Part shown: positions 48,221 to 57,029 of the stretch, one piece after another
Position numbering within the stretch: the first letter of the stretch is position 1
Layout: every line of letters begins with the position of its first letter
Source: Hymenobacter psychrophilus
GTDB taxonomy: Bacteria > Bacteroidota > Bacteroidia > Cytophagales > Hymenobacteraceae
Assembly: GCF_900107135.1 (NCBI RefSeq)
Contig: NZ_FNOV01000004.1
Location: 1-64,000 of the forward strand
Length of the DNA stretch: 64,000 nt
Direction: 5' to 3'
Notes under the pieces: model-generated
What the model was told of the DNA's origin: nothing
Databases searched by the model: none
The model's input: the letters and a program-made list of their open reading frames with translations, nothing else
Translations under genes and position numbers: made by a program

Positions 48221-48751
48221 ATGAAGCCGATAATTATCCTTTCTATGATAGCGATGTTGGTATCTGCCAACGCATTCGCCCAAGCACCTAACCCGCCGCT
48301 GCTACCCAAGCCTACCGTTACCAAAGACGACCCCCAGGTGTATAACGTGACCCGTAACGGCCTGGAGATGAACGTGCAGTACCGTGGTCCACGCGAGTGC
48401 GCCCTGGCCTTTCTGCAACAGGCCCGCGAGGAAGGGTGGAACAAGGAAGAGCAAGCTGAGCAAGCTGCCAAAGTGCCTCCAGGTGGCTACTTGCTCGGCT
48501 ATTGGTCGCGGTCAACGGCAGCGTTAGCTTCTGCCGAGCACTTCACCATTACGGTGGAAGCGGCCGACGGGCACCCTATTGTGCGCTGGCAATCCCCTGT
48601 TTCAAAACCTGAACAGTTGCGCCTGGGAACCAGTATCTTATATACGGAAGTAGTTACGGTGCACCTCCCCGTACCGCTAGCTGACGGGGACCGGGTGCTG
48701 GTGGAGGAAAGCACTGTCAAGAAGCGCTTTGTGTTTGTAATTCGGCTGTAA
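48221..48751 (+). CDS. Secreted protein of unknown function
   Basis: A 176-residue protein with a signal peptide (MKPIIILSMIAMLVSANAFAQ) and a mature part without a recognised domain. It begins with a Pro-rich start (APNPPLLPKPTVTKDDP) and ends in beta-strands (TEVVTVHLPVPLADGDRVLVEES ... RFVFVIRL). It stands alone between the HhH-barrel gene and the protease and is followed by the terminator at 48832-48877. Confidence 0.6.
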   Translation: MKPIIILSMIAMLVSANAFAQAPNPPLLPKPTVTKDDPQVYNVTRNGLEMNVQYRGPRECALAFLQQAREEGWNKEEQAEQAAKVPPGGYLLGYWSRSTAALASAEHFTITVEAADGHPIVRWQSPVSKPEQLRLGTSILYTEVVTVHLPVPLADGDRVLVEESTVKKRFVFVIRL

Positions 48752-48831
48752 TTAAGGTAGCGGCGTGGTTAATGACAACAGCCCGGCAGCGAATATCTTT
48801 TGCCGGATATGCTACCACCCGAAAGCGCATA

Positions 48832-48877
48832 AAAAAACGGTCATCCCCCGCCCATAAGCGAAGGATGACCGTTTTTT
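48832..48877. terminator. Bidirectional rho-independent terminator
   Basis: A perfect 15-bp stem (AAAAAACGGTCATCC / GGATGACCGTTTTTT) with a 16-nt loop between convergent genes. Confidence 0.92.
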
Positions 48878-48878
48878 C

Positions 48879-48920
48879 TAAGCTCTAAGCTCTAAGCTCT
48901 AAGCTCTAAGCTCTAAGCTC
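48879..48920. repeat. Six tandem TAAGCTC heptads reaching the protease stop codon
   Basis: Six identical 7-bp units. The last C at 48920 is the first base of CTA, i.e. the minus-strand TAG stop of the protease. A single array with no facing arm; the terminator lies on its left. Confidence 0.93.
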
Positions 48921-51900
48921 TACTGCTTCAGCAGGCGCACCACGCTCGTGCCGTTGGGCAGGTCGAGGTGCAGCTGGTAGATGCCGGTGCCGAGCGGGCT
49001 CAGGTCGAGGCTGGTTTGCAGCTCGGCCGCGCCCTTGGTCAGGGTCTGGGTTTTCACCACCCGGCCCACGGCGTCGGTGACGCGCAGCGTGACGGGGCCG
49101 CGCTGGTCGTTGCCGATGCGTACCCGGAACAGGCCGGTGCTGGGGTTCGGGGCTACCTCAATGCCCTGCAGGGCGGCAGCTACGGCACGCGTAATCACTG
49201 AAACCGTCTGGCAGGCTTGGTTCGAGTAGGCCGAGGCGCCGGCCGTGTTGATGGCCCGCACGCGGTAGCACAACTGGCCGTTGGTCGTCACCTTGTCGGT
49301 GAAGAACGTAGAGCCGGCGGCCACGGTGCCTACCTTGGTGAAGGTAGTAGAGGGGGCCAGCGCGCGCTCAATCTCGTAGCCGGTTTCGTTGGTAGCGTTA
49401 TCGAGCCAGATCAGGTCGATATCGGCGCCCGTGGCGGTAGCCATCGGCGCCAGAGCGGTCAGCGAGGTAGGCGCCAGGGGCAACTCATCCGAAGTGCATA
49501 CTTCCAGGCTCCAGCCCGTGAGCGTGCCGCCGTTGCCGGGCTTACTGTCGATAATGGTGAGCGTCCAGTTGCCGTTGGCTGGCTGGTTGAGCAGCTCGCC
49601 AAACGAGTTGAGCGGCCGTACCGTGGTGCCGGCTACCAGTGGGCAGGCAATGGCGGCAGTAGCGGCATCGTCGAAGCTCAGGTTTAGGTTGGCACCCGAG
49701 CAGTTGCCAGTGAACAACACCACCCGACGGCCGGCGGGGTTGGTGAGCGAAATTTCCAGCTCGCTCACGTCGGGGTGCGTGATGGCCAGGTTGCGCACCC
49801 GAATGTTGGAGGTGCGGTTGGTGCTGGTTACGGCGATAATCGACGTAACAGTTGACGTGCCCGTAGCCGAAATGGTGAGCGGTACATTGGTGGCAGCCAG
49901 CGTCTGGCAGGTCTGGGTACCGGTCGTAAAGTTGGTCACGGCCGAGTACGGACCCGCCCCGCAGCCGCCCACAGCCCGCACCCGCACAAAGTACTGGGTG
50001 GAAGCCTGCAGCTGGTTTGGCACGAACGAGTTGGCCGGGCTGATGGTCTGCGTGATGACGCCCGTGGTGAAGGCCGCATCAAGCGCCAGCTGCACCTCGT
50101 AGCCGGTAGCGTCGGGCACCGGCGACCAGCTGATGAGCGGGCGTAGCGTGGTGCGGGTGCTGGCCGTAGTCGGGGCCGTGATGGTCGGGGCCTGGGTAAT
50201 GCCTGGCAGAATCGTTAGCGGCACATCAAGCGTGCGCGTGTCGGTGCCGCTGACACCCGTCAGCTGCAGCGTGTAGGTACCCGCGGCCGTCGTGCCAGCG
50301 GCCGTGATGGTGGCTGTGGTGCTGGTGCCGGCCGCCACGGTAGCGGCGGGGAAGGTAACCGTTACGCCGGCCGGCAGGTTGGTGGCGGCCAGTGTTACCG
50401 GGCCGGTAAAGCCCTGGAGCTGGCCCACGGTGAGGGCCACCGTGCCCGAGTTGCCGGCGCAGAAGCGCAGGGCGCTGGCCGGTCCGGCCGGGCCCTGCAG
50501 GAAGAAGGTTGGCCCGGTGGGCACGTCAATTTTGAAATTACGGTCCGACACGTCGAAGAAAATACCGCCCGTGGCCTGCACCTTGATGCGGGCCTGTGCG
50601 GTAGCGGCCACACTGGCCGGTAGCGTCAGCGTTTCGTAGCCGTCGTTGGGGGTGTTAGCCAGCAGCGTAGTCGGGAAGGTCAGGCCGCCATCGGTCGAGA
50701 GCAGAATGTCCACATTGGCGGCGCTGATGGGGGCCTGGGTGGTGTTGGCCACGTCCCAGCTTACCTGCTGCGGGGAGCCTACCAGCCAGTTCGTGTTGGC
50801 CGAGTTGGGAGCCGTTACCACAAAAGGACCAGCCGTAGGCACCACGACCACGTTCATCGAGTCGTAATCAACCCCACCGCCGCCGGTCCGGTTGTCGCGG
50901 GCCACGAGGCGGAAAATGAGGCGGCGGCCGTAAGTTGGCAGCAGCTCGCCCCGGGTTTGGGTGTTGTTCAAGATGTCGCTCAGGCGCGGGAAAGTGCGGC
51001 TGGGGCTGGTGGTGGGAGAGAAGGTGCGGAACAGGGGGGCGTCGCCCTCGGGCGCGTTGGGCGCACCGGCCGGCCCCAGGTTGTACTGCTCCCACGAGTA
51101 GGTGAGGGCGTCGTTGTTGGCGTCGGTGGCCGAGCCAGTGAGCGTGAAAGGCGTGCGCACCGGAATGGCGTAGTTGCGGCCGGCATTCACGGCCGGGGCC
51201 GTGTTGCCGGTAGCCGTGGCCGCCGAGCAGTCCTGCGCCCGGGTAATGTGGGCCACAATCTGGTCGAAGCTGCGCGAGTGGAAGAAGGCGTCGGAGTTGG
51301 GCTGGGTGTTATCAGCCCCGCAGATGCCGGCGTAGGCCATGATAGTGGTGCCCGAGCCCGGCTCGTAGGCCGAAACGGCGGCCCGGTTGCCCCCGCCGCA
51401 GCTGCCGGTCTGGCTGTTGAAAGTGTGGTCGCCGCCGAACTGGTGCCCCATTTCGTGGGCTACGTAGTCGACGTCGAAGGCGTCGCCGATGGGGCTGTTG
51501 GTGCCCGTTACGCCCCGGGCCTTGCCCGTGTTGATGCACACCGAGGGTTTCTGGGCCACGCCCCCGCCGTTGGTGCTGAACACGTGGCCGATGTCGTAGT
51601 TGGCGTTGCCGATGCGCGTATCAACGGTCGTCTGGTTCTGGTTAAGCATGGCACTCCCGTTGTTGTTGGTGTACGGGTCGGTGTCAGCGTCAAAGAAAAT
51701 CAGGGTGTCATTCTTGGGCACTATCACCATGCGCACGGCCACTTCGCGCTCATAGATACCGTTGATGCGGTTCATCGTGGTGGCGAAGGCCGCCATCACC
51801 GACTCCTTGGTACCGCCGTGGAAGGCCGAGTATTCGGCCGTGGCGGCCAGCGCCAGCCGGTAGGTGCGCAGGGTGGTGCCGTTGGCTACGGCCGCACGCT

Positions 51901-52492
51901 GGGCGGCGCTCAGCTTTATTTCGGGCTCGTTGCCGTCGGGCGCGGGTACGGCGCAGGTGAAGGCGGGCATCAGCATGTTGCGCCGCTCAAACACGAGATG
52001 GGTGCTGCTGCCCTTGGCCGTCGGGTCGATGTAGACGGTGTAGCCGACGGCCAGAATCTGGGCGTGGAAGCCGGCGGGCGTTATATCAAGCCGGGCCGTG
52101 GCCGAGGGGTCGTCGAGGCCCTGGGCCACGTAGGTGCGGATGCTGGGGTAGCGGGCGGCCAGCGCCGGAGCCATTACCGGCACCTGCTCTACCCGAAACC
52201 GCTGCGAGGTGCCGTTGGGCAGGGGCAGCGAAATAACCGTGGCCGGGCCCCGGTTGCCGGTGCGCTCCAGTGGTGCTGTTTTCAGCGCTTCGCGCACGGC
52301 GTCCAGCTGAAAACTTACCGACCGGAAGTGGCTGAGTGCCTGCGTAGCGGCGCGGGCCTGGGCGGGTACCTGCGGCGCATCGGCCCACAGCACGCGCTGG
52401 GCCTGAGCCGCCGATGAGCCCGCCAGTAGCAGTGCCGAGCCGGCCAGCAGCGGCCGCCACGTTTGCCGTAGCAGAGTAGAAAGTAATTGCAT
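48920..52492 (-). CDS. T9SS-secreted reprolysin-like zinc metalloprotease
   Basis: A protein of about 1190 residues. Signal peptide ends near AGSSAAQA. An N-terminal propeptide-like region precedes the catalytic domain with the metzincin motif YVAHEMGHQFGGDHTF (M12B-like, HExGHxxGxxH, about residues 345-360) and CGG...AYEPGSGTTIMAYAGICG (Met-turn). Then come Ig-/cadherin-like and fibronectin III modules and a P-domain (SNIRVRNLAITHPDVSELEISL ... GTLTGWSLEVC). After a second fibronectin module (APMATATGADIDLIWLDNATNETGYEIERA), a T9SS type A sorting domain closes the protein (VAPNPSTGLFRVRI to VVRLLKQ). ATG 52492 is chosen because it begins the signal peptide. It is expected at the surface or in the medium. 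Confidence 0.92.
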   Translation of the reverse strand: MQLLSTLLRQTWRPLLAGSALLLAGSSAAQAQRVLWADAPQVPAQARAATQALSHFRSVSFQLDAVREALKTAPLERTGNRGPATVISLPLPNGTSQRFRVEQVPVMAPALAARYPSIRTYVAQGLDDPSATARLDITPAGFHAQILAVGYTVYIDPTAKGSSTHLVFERRNMLMPAFTCAVPAPDGNEPEIKLSAAQRAAVANGTTLRTYRLALAATAEYSAFHGGTKESVMAAFATTMNRINGIYEREVAVRMVIVPKNDTLIFFDADTDPYTNNNGSAMLNQNQTTVDTRIGNANYDIGHVFSTNGGGVAQKPSVCINTGKARGVTGTNSPIGDAFDVDYVAHEMGHQFGGDHTFNSQTGSCGGGNRAAVSAYEPGSGTTIMAYAGICGADNTQPNSDAFFHSRSFDQIVAHITRAQDCSAATATGNTAPAVNAGRNYAIPVRTPFTLTGSATDANNDALTYSWEQYNLGPAGAPNAPEGDAPLFRTFSPTTSPSRTFPRLSDILNNTQTRGELLPTYGRRLIFRLVARDNRTGGGGVDYDSMNVVVVPTAGPFVVTAPNSANTNWLVGSPQQVSWDVANTTQAPISAANVDILLSTDGGLTFPTTLLANTPNDGYETLTLPASVAATAQARIKVQATGGIFFDVSDRNFKIDVPTGPTFFLQGPAGPASALRFCAGNSGTVALTVGQLQGFTGPVTLAATNLPAGVTVTFPAATVAAGTSTTATITAAGTTAAGTYTLQLTGVSGTDTRTLDVPLTILPGITQAPTITAPTTASTRTTLRPLISWSPVPDATGYEVQLALDAAFTTGVITQTISPANSFVPNQLQASTQYFVRVRAVGGCGAGPYSAVTNFTTGTQTCQTLAATNVPLTISATGTSTVTSIIAVTSTNRTSNIRVRNLAITHPDVSELEISLTNPAGRRVVLFTGNCSGANLNLSFDDAATAAIACPLVAGTTVRPLNSFGELLNQPANGNWTLTIIDSKPGNGGTLTGWSLEVCTSDELPLAPTSLTALAPMATATGADIDLIWLDNATNETGYEIERALAPSTTFTKVGTVAAGSTFFTDKVTTNGQLCYRVRAINTAGASAYSNQACQTVSVITRAVAAALQGIEVAPNPSTGLFRVRIGNDQRGPVTLRVTDAVGRVVKTQTLTKGAAELQTSLDLSPLGTGIYQLHLDLPNGTSVVRLLKQ

Positions 52493-52695
52493 AAAGAAAC
52501 AGAAGGGTGAGAAAGAATAGAAAGAGGGCGCATCCTCCGCATTAGCAAAGAAAACGCCCTCAAGATATGATATTTGTCGGCAGCCTGTCGGATTTTCTGC
52601 TAAAATGGCAGCCGGATTTAGCAAGTAGATCAGCCGAAAATAGGTCAGCCAAACGAAAGCGCATCCCGGATTACTATTCCGCCGCTGGTACCCGC

Positions 52696-54633
52696 CTACG
52701 CGTCGGTTTTCAGTAGTACCAGTTGGGCTTTATCGGCGGCGCTTACTTTGCGGCGGAACTCCAGGTAGGCTGGGTAGTCGGCGCGGGCGAAGCGGGTGCG
52801 CGGCATTTCGAGGCGGCGCACGTAGCGGATGCTGCCATCGGGCAGGGCCTGCAGCTGGCTGGAGTAGGTGCCGAAGGGTGTCGTCAGCTGTACCGGGGCC
52901 GGGAGCTGCTCGGGCTGCAGGCTGGCGGGCAGGTGCAGCTGCACGGTATCAAGCTGGGTGAACGCATAGTCGAGCCAAACGTCGGTTTGCCGCTCGCCCA
53001 CGGCTGGCGTGGGGGCCGAGAGACGGCTGAGCAGATTGGGCGTAATAAACACGCGTTTGCCGCTGGGCGGAGCCAGGCCGGGCAGCGTGAGGGCCAGCGT
53101 TTCTACCAGGCCCGGTATGGTAGCCGTGGTTGGCAGCGGCTGGAACGCCACCTTATCGAGCGTGAAGTTGCCCAGGGCCAGGCGGTTGCTCACGCGCTTC
53201 TTCTGTTCGCTCAGCTCCAGGCCCGCCAGGCCGGCTACGGCATCATACTCGAGGCCAGTGCGTAGGGTGCGCAGCGTGGCCTTCGCGTTGCCGTTGGCAT
53301 CAAGATACACATCGGCGTGGCGCTGGCGGCGGTTTTCGGCGGCCCCGTAGCGGGGCGTGGGCACCAACCGACCGCCTTCGGGCAGCAGCAGCAGCGCATG
53401 GCGGTTGCCCGTAAAGCTGCCCATGTAACCGAAGGGGTTGGTCTGGTCGGTGCATTCCAGCCACACGGTATCGGCCTTAGCAGCTTTCAGCGGCACGCAC
53501 AGCACCACATGGTTGAACTGCGAGCTGGGAAAATCGGTGCGGATGTCGTGCTCGTCGGCGCCGGCCTTTATCAGGGCAGCATGGGCCGTGATGCCGGCCG
53601 CGCTCAGCAGGGCCTGGCAATAGTTGGTCAGGGCCTTGCAGTCGCCGTAGCCCTTGGCGGCCACATCGGCGGCCGGAAACGTCTGCCAGCCGCCCAGCCC
53701 CAATTGCACCGAGATGTAGCGGGTGTTGGCCTGCAAAAACTTGTACACCTTCCGGATGCGGGCCCGCTCGTCGGTTTCGCCGGCTACCAGCGCCTGCATG
53801 CCGGCCACCAGGGCCGGGGGCAGCGTGGCGCGGTTGGCGTTCAGCTCGTAGGTCCAGCGGCTGAGGTCGGCCCAGCTGTTGAGCTGGCCGGCATGGCCTT
53901 CCACCTCAAACGCGCTGGGCGCCGTAAACACGGCCGGCGTCAGCTCCGACACCGGCGGCGCGTCGGTTTCCTCTTCCAGCGCCGCCAGGTTCTGCACCCG
54001 CCACGCGTACACCTGCTGGCCGGCCACCGTGCTTTGGGCCAGGGCCGTGCCGGCCGGCAGCCGCCGCTCCTGGAAGCGCAGCGCCAGCCCGGCCGGCATC
54101 ACCACCTTAAATGTAGCCTCCTGCACGCTGAACTGCTCGGTGGCCTGGGGTTTCCAGGTCGAGTAGAACAAGGGGTTATCCGATACCACTTCGTACTCAA
54201 ACTCGACGGTGTAGGGGTAGGTGGGCTGGCTGAGGTCGGCCACCCGGCCGCGGGCATCGGTGGCCAGGCTGAAGCCGTCGGACAGGCTGATGTCGCGGAT
54301 GTCCTGGCTGCGCAGCTGCCGCAGCTGCCGGCCGCCGGCGTCGTACACGGCCCCCCGGAAGTAGCTGATGCGGTTGAGCGAGCTGTAGTACACCAGCTCG
54401 GAGGCCCAGCGGCTGCCCGCTTCGTCGAGAATCGTGGTGGCCCGCAGCACCGTTTCCACGGTGCGGGCCGCCGATTTTACCGTCAGCAGCTCATCGTGGC
54501 GGCGCTCCACGGCGTGGGCGTTTTCGCGGAGCGCCGCGGGCAGCTCGGCCACCGCGTATTTGGGCGCCGGCCCCGCCCAGGCAGTTAGCGCACTGCCCGC
54601 AAAAAGGATAAAAGCGAATGGGATACAACGCAT
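52696..54633 (-). CDS. DUF3857/transglutaminase-like protein with intact triad
   Basis: A 645-residue exported protein (signal FAFILFAGSALTAWA). DUF3857 fills about residues 50-220 (including SQPTYPYTVEFEYEVVSDNPL). A transglutaminase-like domain follows with the full Cys-His-Asp set: GYGDCKALTNYCQALL, QFNHVVLCVPL, LECTDQTNPFGY. A C-terminal beta region (DUF2569-type position) ends the protein. Substrate unknown; a peptidase or cross-linking role is possible. It is the first of three such genes in a row on the minus strand, and the only one with the catalytic residues. Confidence 0.85.
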   Translation of the reverse strand: MRCIPFAFILFAGSALTAWAGPAPKYAVAELPAALRENAHAVERRHDELLTVKSAARTVETVLRATTILDEAGSRWASELVYYSSLNRISYFRGAVYDAGGRQLRQLRSQDIRDISLSDGFSLATDARGRVADLSQPTYPYTVEFEYEVVSDNPLFYSTWKPQATEQFSVQEATFKVVMPAGLALRFQERRLPAGTALAQSTVAGQQVYAWRVQNLAALEEETDAPPVSELTPAVFTAPSAFEVEGHAGQLNSWADLSRWTYELNANRATLPPALVAGMQALVAGETDERARIRKVYKFLQANTRYISVQLGLGGWQTFPAADVAAKGYGDCKALTNYCQALLSAAGITAHAALIKAGADEHDIRTDFPSSQFNHVVLCVPLKAAKADTVWLECTDQTNPFGYMGSFTGNRHALLLLPEGGRLVPTPRYGAAENRRQRHADVYLDANGNAKATLRTLRTGLEYDAVAGLAGLELSEQKKRVSNRLALGNFTLDKVAFQPLPTTATIPGLVETLALTLPGLAPPSGKRVFITPNLLSRLSAPTPAVGERQTDVWLDYAFTQLDTVQLHLPASLQPEQLPAPVQLTTPFGTYSSQLQALPDGSIRYVRRLEMPRTRFARADYPAYLEFRRKVSAADKAQLVLLKTDA

Positions 54634-54640
54634 GGCCTTA

Positions 54641-54881
54641 GTGAATAACGAATAATGAACAGTGACTAAGGAATAGTGAGCTGCGTAATATCGAAGCTGT
54701 TTACAAAGTCAAAAGGCGGTCATGCTGAGCTTGTCGAAGCATCTCTACCGCTTCGTCGCAGTCATCCAACGAAGCGGTAGAGATGCTTCGACAAGCTCAG
54801 CATGACAATTTCGTAACCATGGCCGACTTTGTAAACAGCTTCATCTGCTCACTATTCCTTAGTCACTGTTCATTATTCACT
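54641..54881. repeat. Nested giant palindrome with heptad outer arms
   Basis: Three nested inverted repeats share one centre. Outer: 54641-54680 (GTGAATAACGAATAATGAAC ...) against 54847-54881. Middle: GAAGCTGTTTACAAAGTC (54693-54710) against GACTTTGTAAACAGCTTC (54825-54842). Inner: 38 bp from 54719 (GTCATGCTGAGCTTGTCGAA) against 54769-54806. It fills the gap between two DUF3857 genes. Confidence 0.93.
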
Positions 54882-54885
54882 AAAA

Positions 54886-56946
54886 TCAGGATTTCTTTTT
54901 GATGACCAGCCGCTCGCCCTGCTTAGCCATGAGGCGGGCGAAGAACTCGCGCAGGTACGTGTATTCTTCGGCCGAGTAAACTGGCCTGCTCAGGCTCAGG
55001 CGGCTTACCAGCTGTATGCCCGCGGGGGTGCTTTGTACTCCGTAAAGAAAGCGCCCGCCCTTTTCGGGCAGATCCATTACCAGGCCCTGGGGTGTTTCGG
55101 CCAGCTCATAGCCGGCGGGCAGTGTCAGGGTAATCATGGTAGTTTCTTCCAGCGGGGTGCCAAAATCGACCGGGAAACGGCGGTTCTCGTGCAGAAAGGG
55201 GTTTTTCTCCATTCCAAAATCGCGAAGCGGATTCAGATACAGGGTGCCGGCCGGCGCGTTGGCCTCAGCGTTGCTCACAAAATCGTAGTCGAGCGTGAGC
55301 GGTTTCTGTAATTGGTCGCGCTCCTTAAATGCGTATTTGGGAATGCTCCAGCCCTCGTGGCCGGCGCTCAAATCGGCTACGTACTTTTTCTCGCCCAGCT
55401 CGCGCAGCTTCTCGCGCTGCGCCAGGGCCTGGTAGCCGGCGTGCTCCTGGTGTACACTGCCGCGCAGGCCCCCGTTTTCGTCCAGCGCCATAGTTACCTG
55501 GCGGTAGGAGGTGAGGCGCTCTTTGGGCGTAAGCTCCACCCAGCGCGACTCCTGGCCCCGGGGCATAATCAGGCGGCCCTGGCCGTTGAGGCAGCGGTGG
55601 GGCAGCATGCCCGACGGAGCCAGCTCCTCGGTGGCATCTACCAGCATTTCCTGGCCGTCGGGTAGCTGCACGTGGGCCAGCACGTAATTGAGGCGGCTGA
55701 GCAGCGGCGGCATATCGGGTAGCAAGTGGCCGTGCGAGCGGGTGCTCAGTACCACGGGGTTGGCCTTGAAGCCGGCCTCGCGCAGGGCCGCAATCAGCAG
55801 CAGGTTTACATCGGCGGCCGAGCCGGCTTTCTGGTCGTAGGCCCGGCGCACGGTGGAGGTGGCCCGCAGGCTGCTCTGGCCGTTGTGCTTGATGCTGCCA
55901 CGCACCAGTCCGTGCACGGCGGCCACGCGGGCCACTGGGTCGGTGCCGGCCTTTGCCAGCAGCGGCGTAAGCTGGTCTTTCAGAAAGCCCCCCCGATTCA
56001 TTTGAGTCCCGAAGTCCTCGTTATTGAGAAGTTCCTCCTCGATTTTGTCCCACGAGCCGGCCACGGCTTCGTAGGGCCGGCCGGGCATGCGCGTGCCCGC
56101 CAGCTCGAAATCGATGCGGGCCAGGTAGTCGTCGGTGGTGGTCATGTAAGGCTCCTCGCGCAGGGCCGGTACCTCCTTCATGGCCCAGCGGTAATTGGTC
56201 ATGAGGGGCGTATACGTATCGGAGCCGCCTGCCGTGCGGGTCGCCGTAAAGCCCCCGCCCTCGCTCTGCCCCGAGTAAGAAACCACGAACTGGCCCGTCG
56301 ATTTGGTCTGCTCCGTTACCGTTAGCGGCTCGTAGCCCTGCATCACCATCCGGTAGTCGAAATACTCCGGAATAGACGCCCGGTACTCGCTCCAGCGCAC
56401 CGGAATATCTTCCTGAAACGTCCAGTCCTGGAAGTTGAACGCAAAGTCGGACGCCACCGAGTAGCTGTACTCCACCACCGAGCCCACGCGCACGTTGGGC
56501 AGCGTGAATTTGCGCACCGTTACGTTGGCCGAGCTTTCTTCCTTGAAAATAGCATCCGAGTTCAGCTTTTCCTTCACCACCTGCCCGTTTACCAGGTTGT
56601 AGGTGAAGCCTTTCAGACTCGTCAGCTTTTCGTCGCGGCCGTTGGCATGGTACAACGGAACCCGGCCGCTGGCGTACTCGTAGCCCGATTTTTTGAGGAT
56701 TTTAATGCGCTTTACCCGCTCAAATATCACGGAAAAACCTTTGCCACCATACGAAAAGTACGAGCGGCCAAAGTCGCACAGCACCACGGCCGAGGCGGCG
56801 CTGTCGGCCACAAAGTTGCGGTCGGTCAGGTCGGCTTCGTTGATGCTGCCGAATTTGATGGGTGCGTCCTGGGCCTGGAGGAGCCCGGCCGTAGCCGTAA
56901 TGAGCGTGCCGGTTAGCAGCGCCCTGAAAAGTAGCGGTTGCATCAT
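54886..56946 (-). CDS. DUF3857/transglutaminase-like protein, triad degenerate
   Basis: A 686-residue exported protein (signal LLTGTLITATAGLLQA). The DUF3857 part (about residues 60-260) includes VGSVVEYSYSVASDF and NFQDWTFQEDIPVRWSEY. In the transglutaminase-like part the Cys position reads KAGSAADVNLLLIAALREAGF, with Ala instead of Cys. The His position is NYVLAHVQLPDG and the Asp remains in VDATEEL. The protein is probably non-catalytic and may bind rather than cleave. Related over its full length to the next gene (57030-59051), so it arose by duplication. Confidence 0.83.
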   Translation of the reverse strand: MMQPLLFRALLTGTLITATAGLLQAQDAPIKFGSINEADLTDRNFVADSAASAVVLCDFGRSYFSYGGKGFSVIFERVKRIKILKKSGYEYASGRVPLYHANGRDEKLTSLKGFTYNLVNGQVVKEKLNSDAIFKEESSANVTVRKFTLPNVRVGSVVEYSYSVASDFAFNFQDWTFQEDIPVRWSEYRASIPEYFDYRMVMQGYEPLTVTEQTKSTGQFVVSYSGQSEGGGFTATRTAGGSDTYTPLMTNYRWAMKEVPALREEPYMTTTDDYLARIDFELAGTRMPGRPYEAVAGSWDKIEEELLNNEDFGTQMNRGGFLKDQLTPLLAKAGTDPVARVAAVHGLVRGSIKHNGQSSLRATSTVRRAYDQKAGSAADVNLLLIAALREAGFKANPVVLSTRSHGHLLPDMPPLLSRLNYVLAHVQLPDGQEMLVDATEELAPSGMLPHRCLNGQGRLIMPRGQESRWVELTPKERLTSYRQVTMALDENGGLRGSVHQEHAGYQALAQREKLRELGEKKYVADLSAGHEGWSIPKYAFKERDQLQKPLTLDYDFVSNAEANAPAGTLYLNPLRDFGMEKNPFLHENRRFPVDFGTPLEETTMITLTLPAGYELAETPQGLVMDLPEKGGRFLYGVQSTPAGIQLVSRLSLSRPVYSAEEYTYLREFFARLMAKQGERLVIKKKS

Positions 56947-57029
56947 AGTAAGCGGTGGTTTGAGCTTGAAAACATAGTGAAAAATTCCAGGGCAGTGCAG
57001 CCCGGCCGGTAGCAGCTCAGCGCCGGCAC

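Noticed and set aside
50957..52417. Long plus-strand frame antisense to the T9SS protease
   Set aside because: Gly/Val/Arg-rich shadow of the protease coding strand without start context or motifs.
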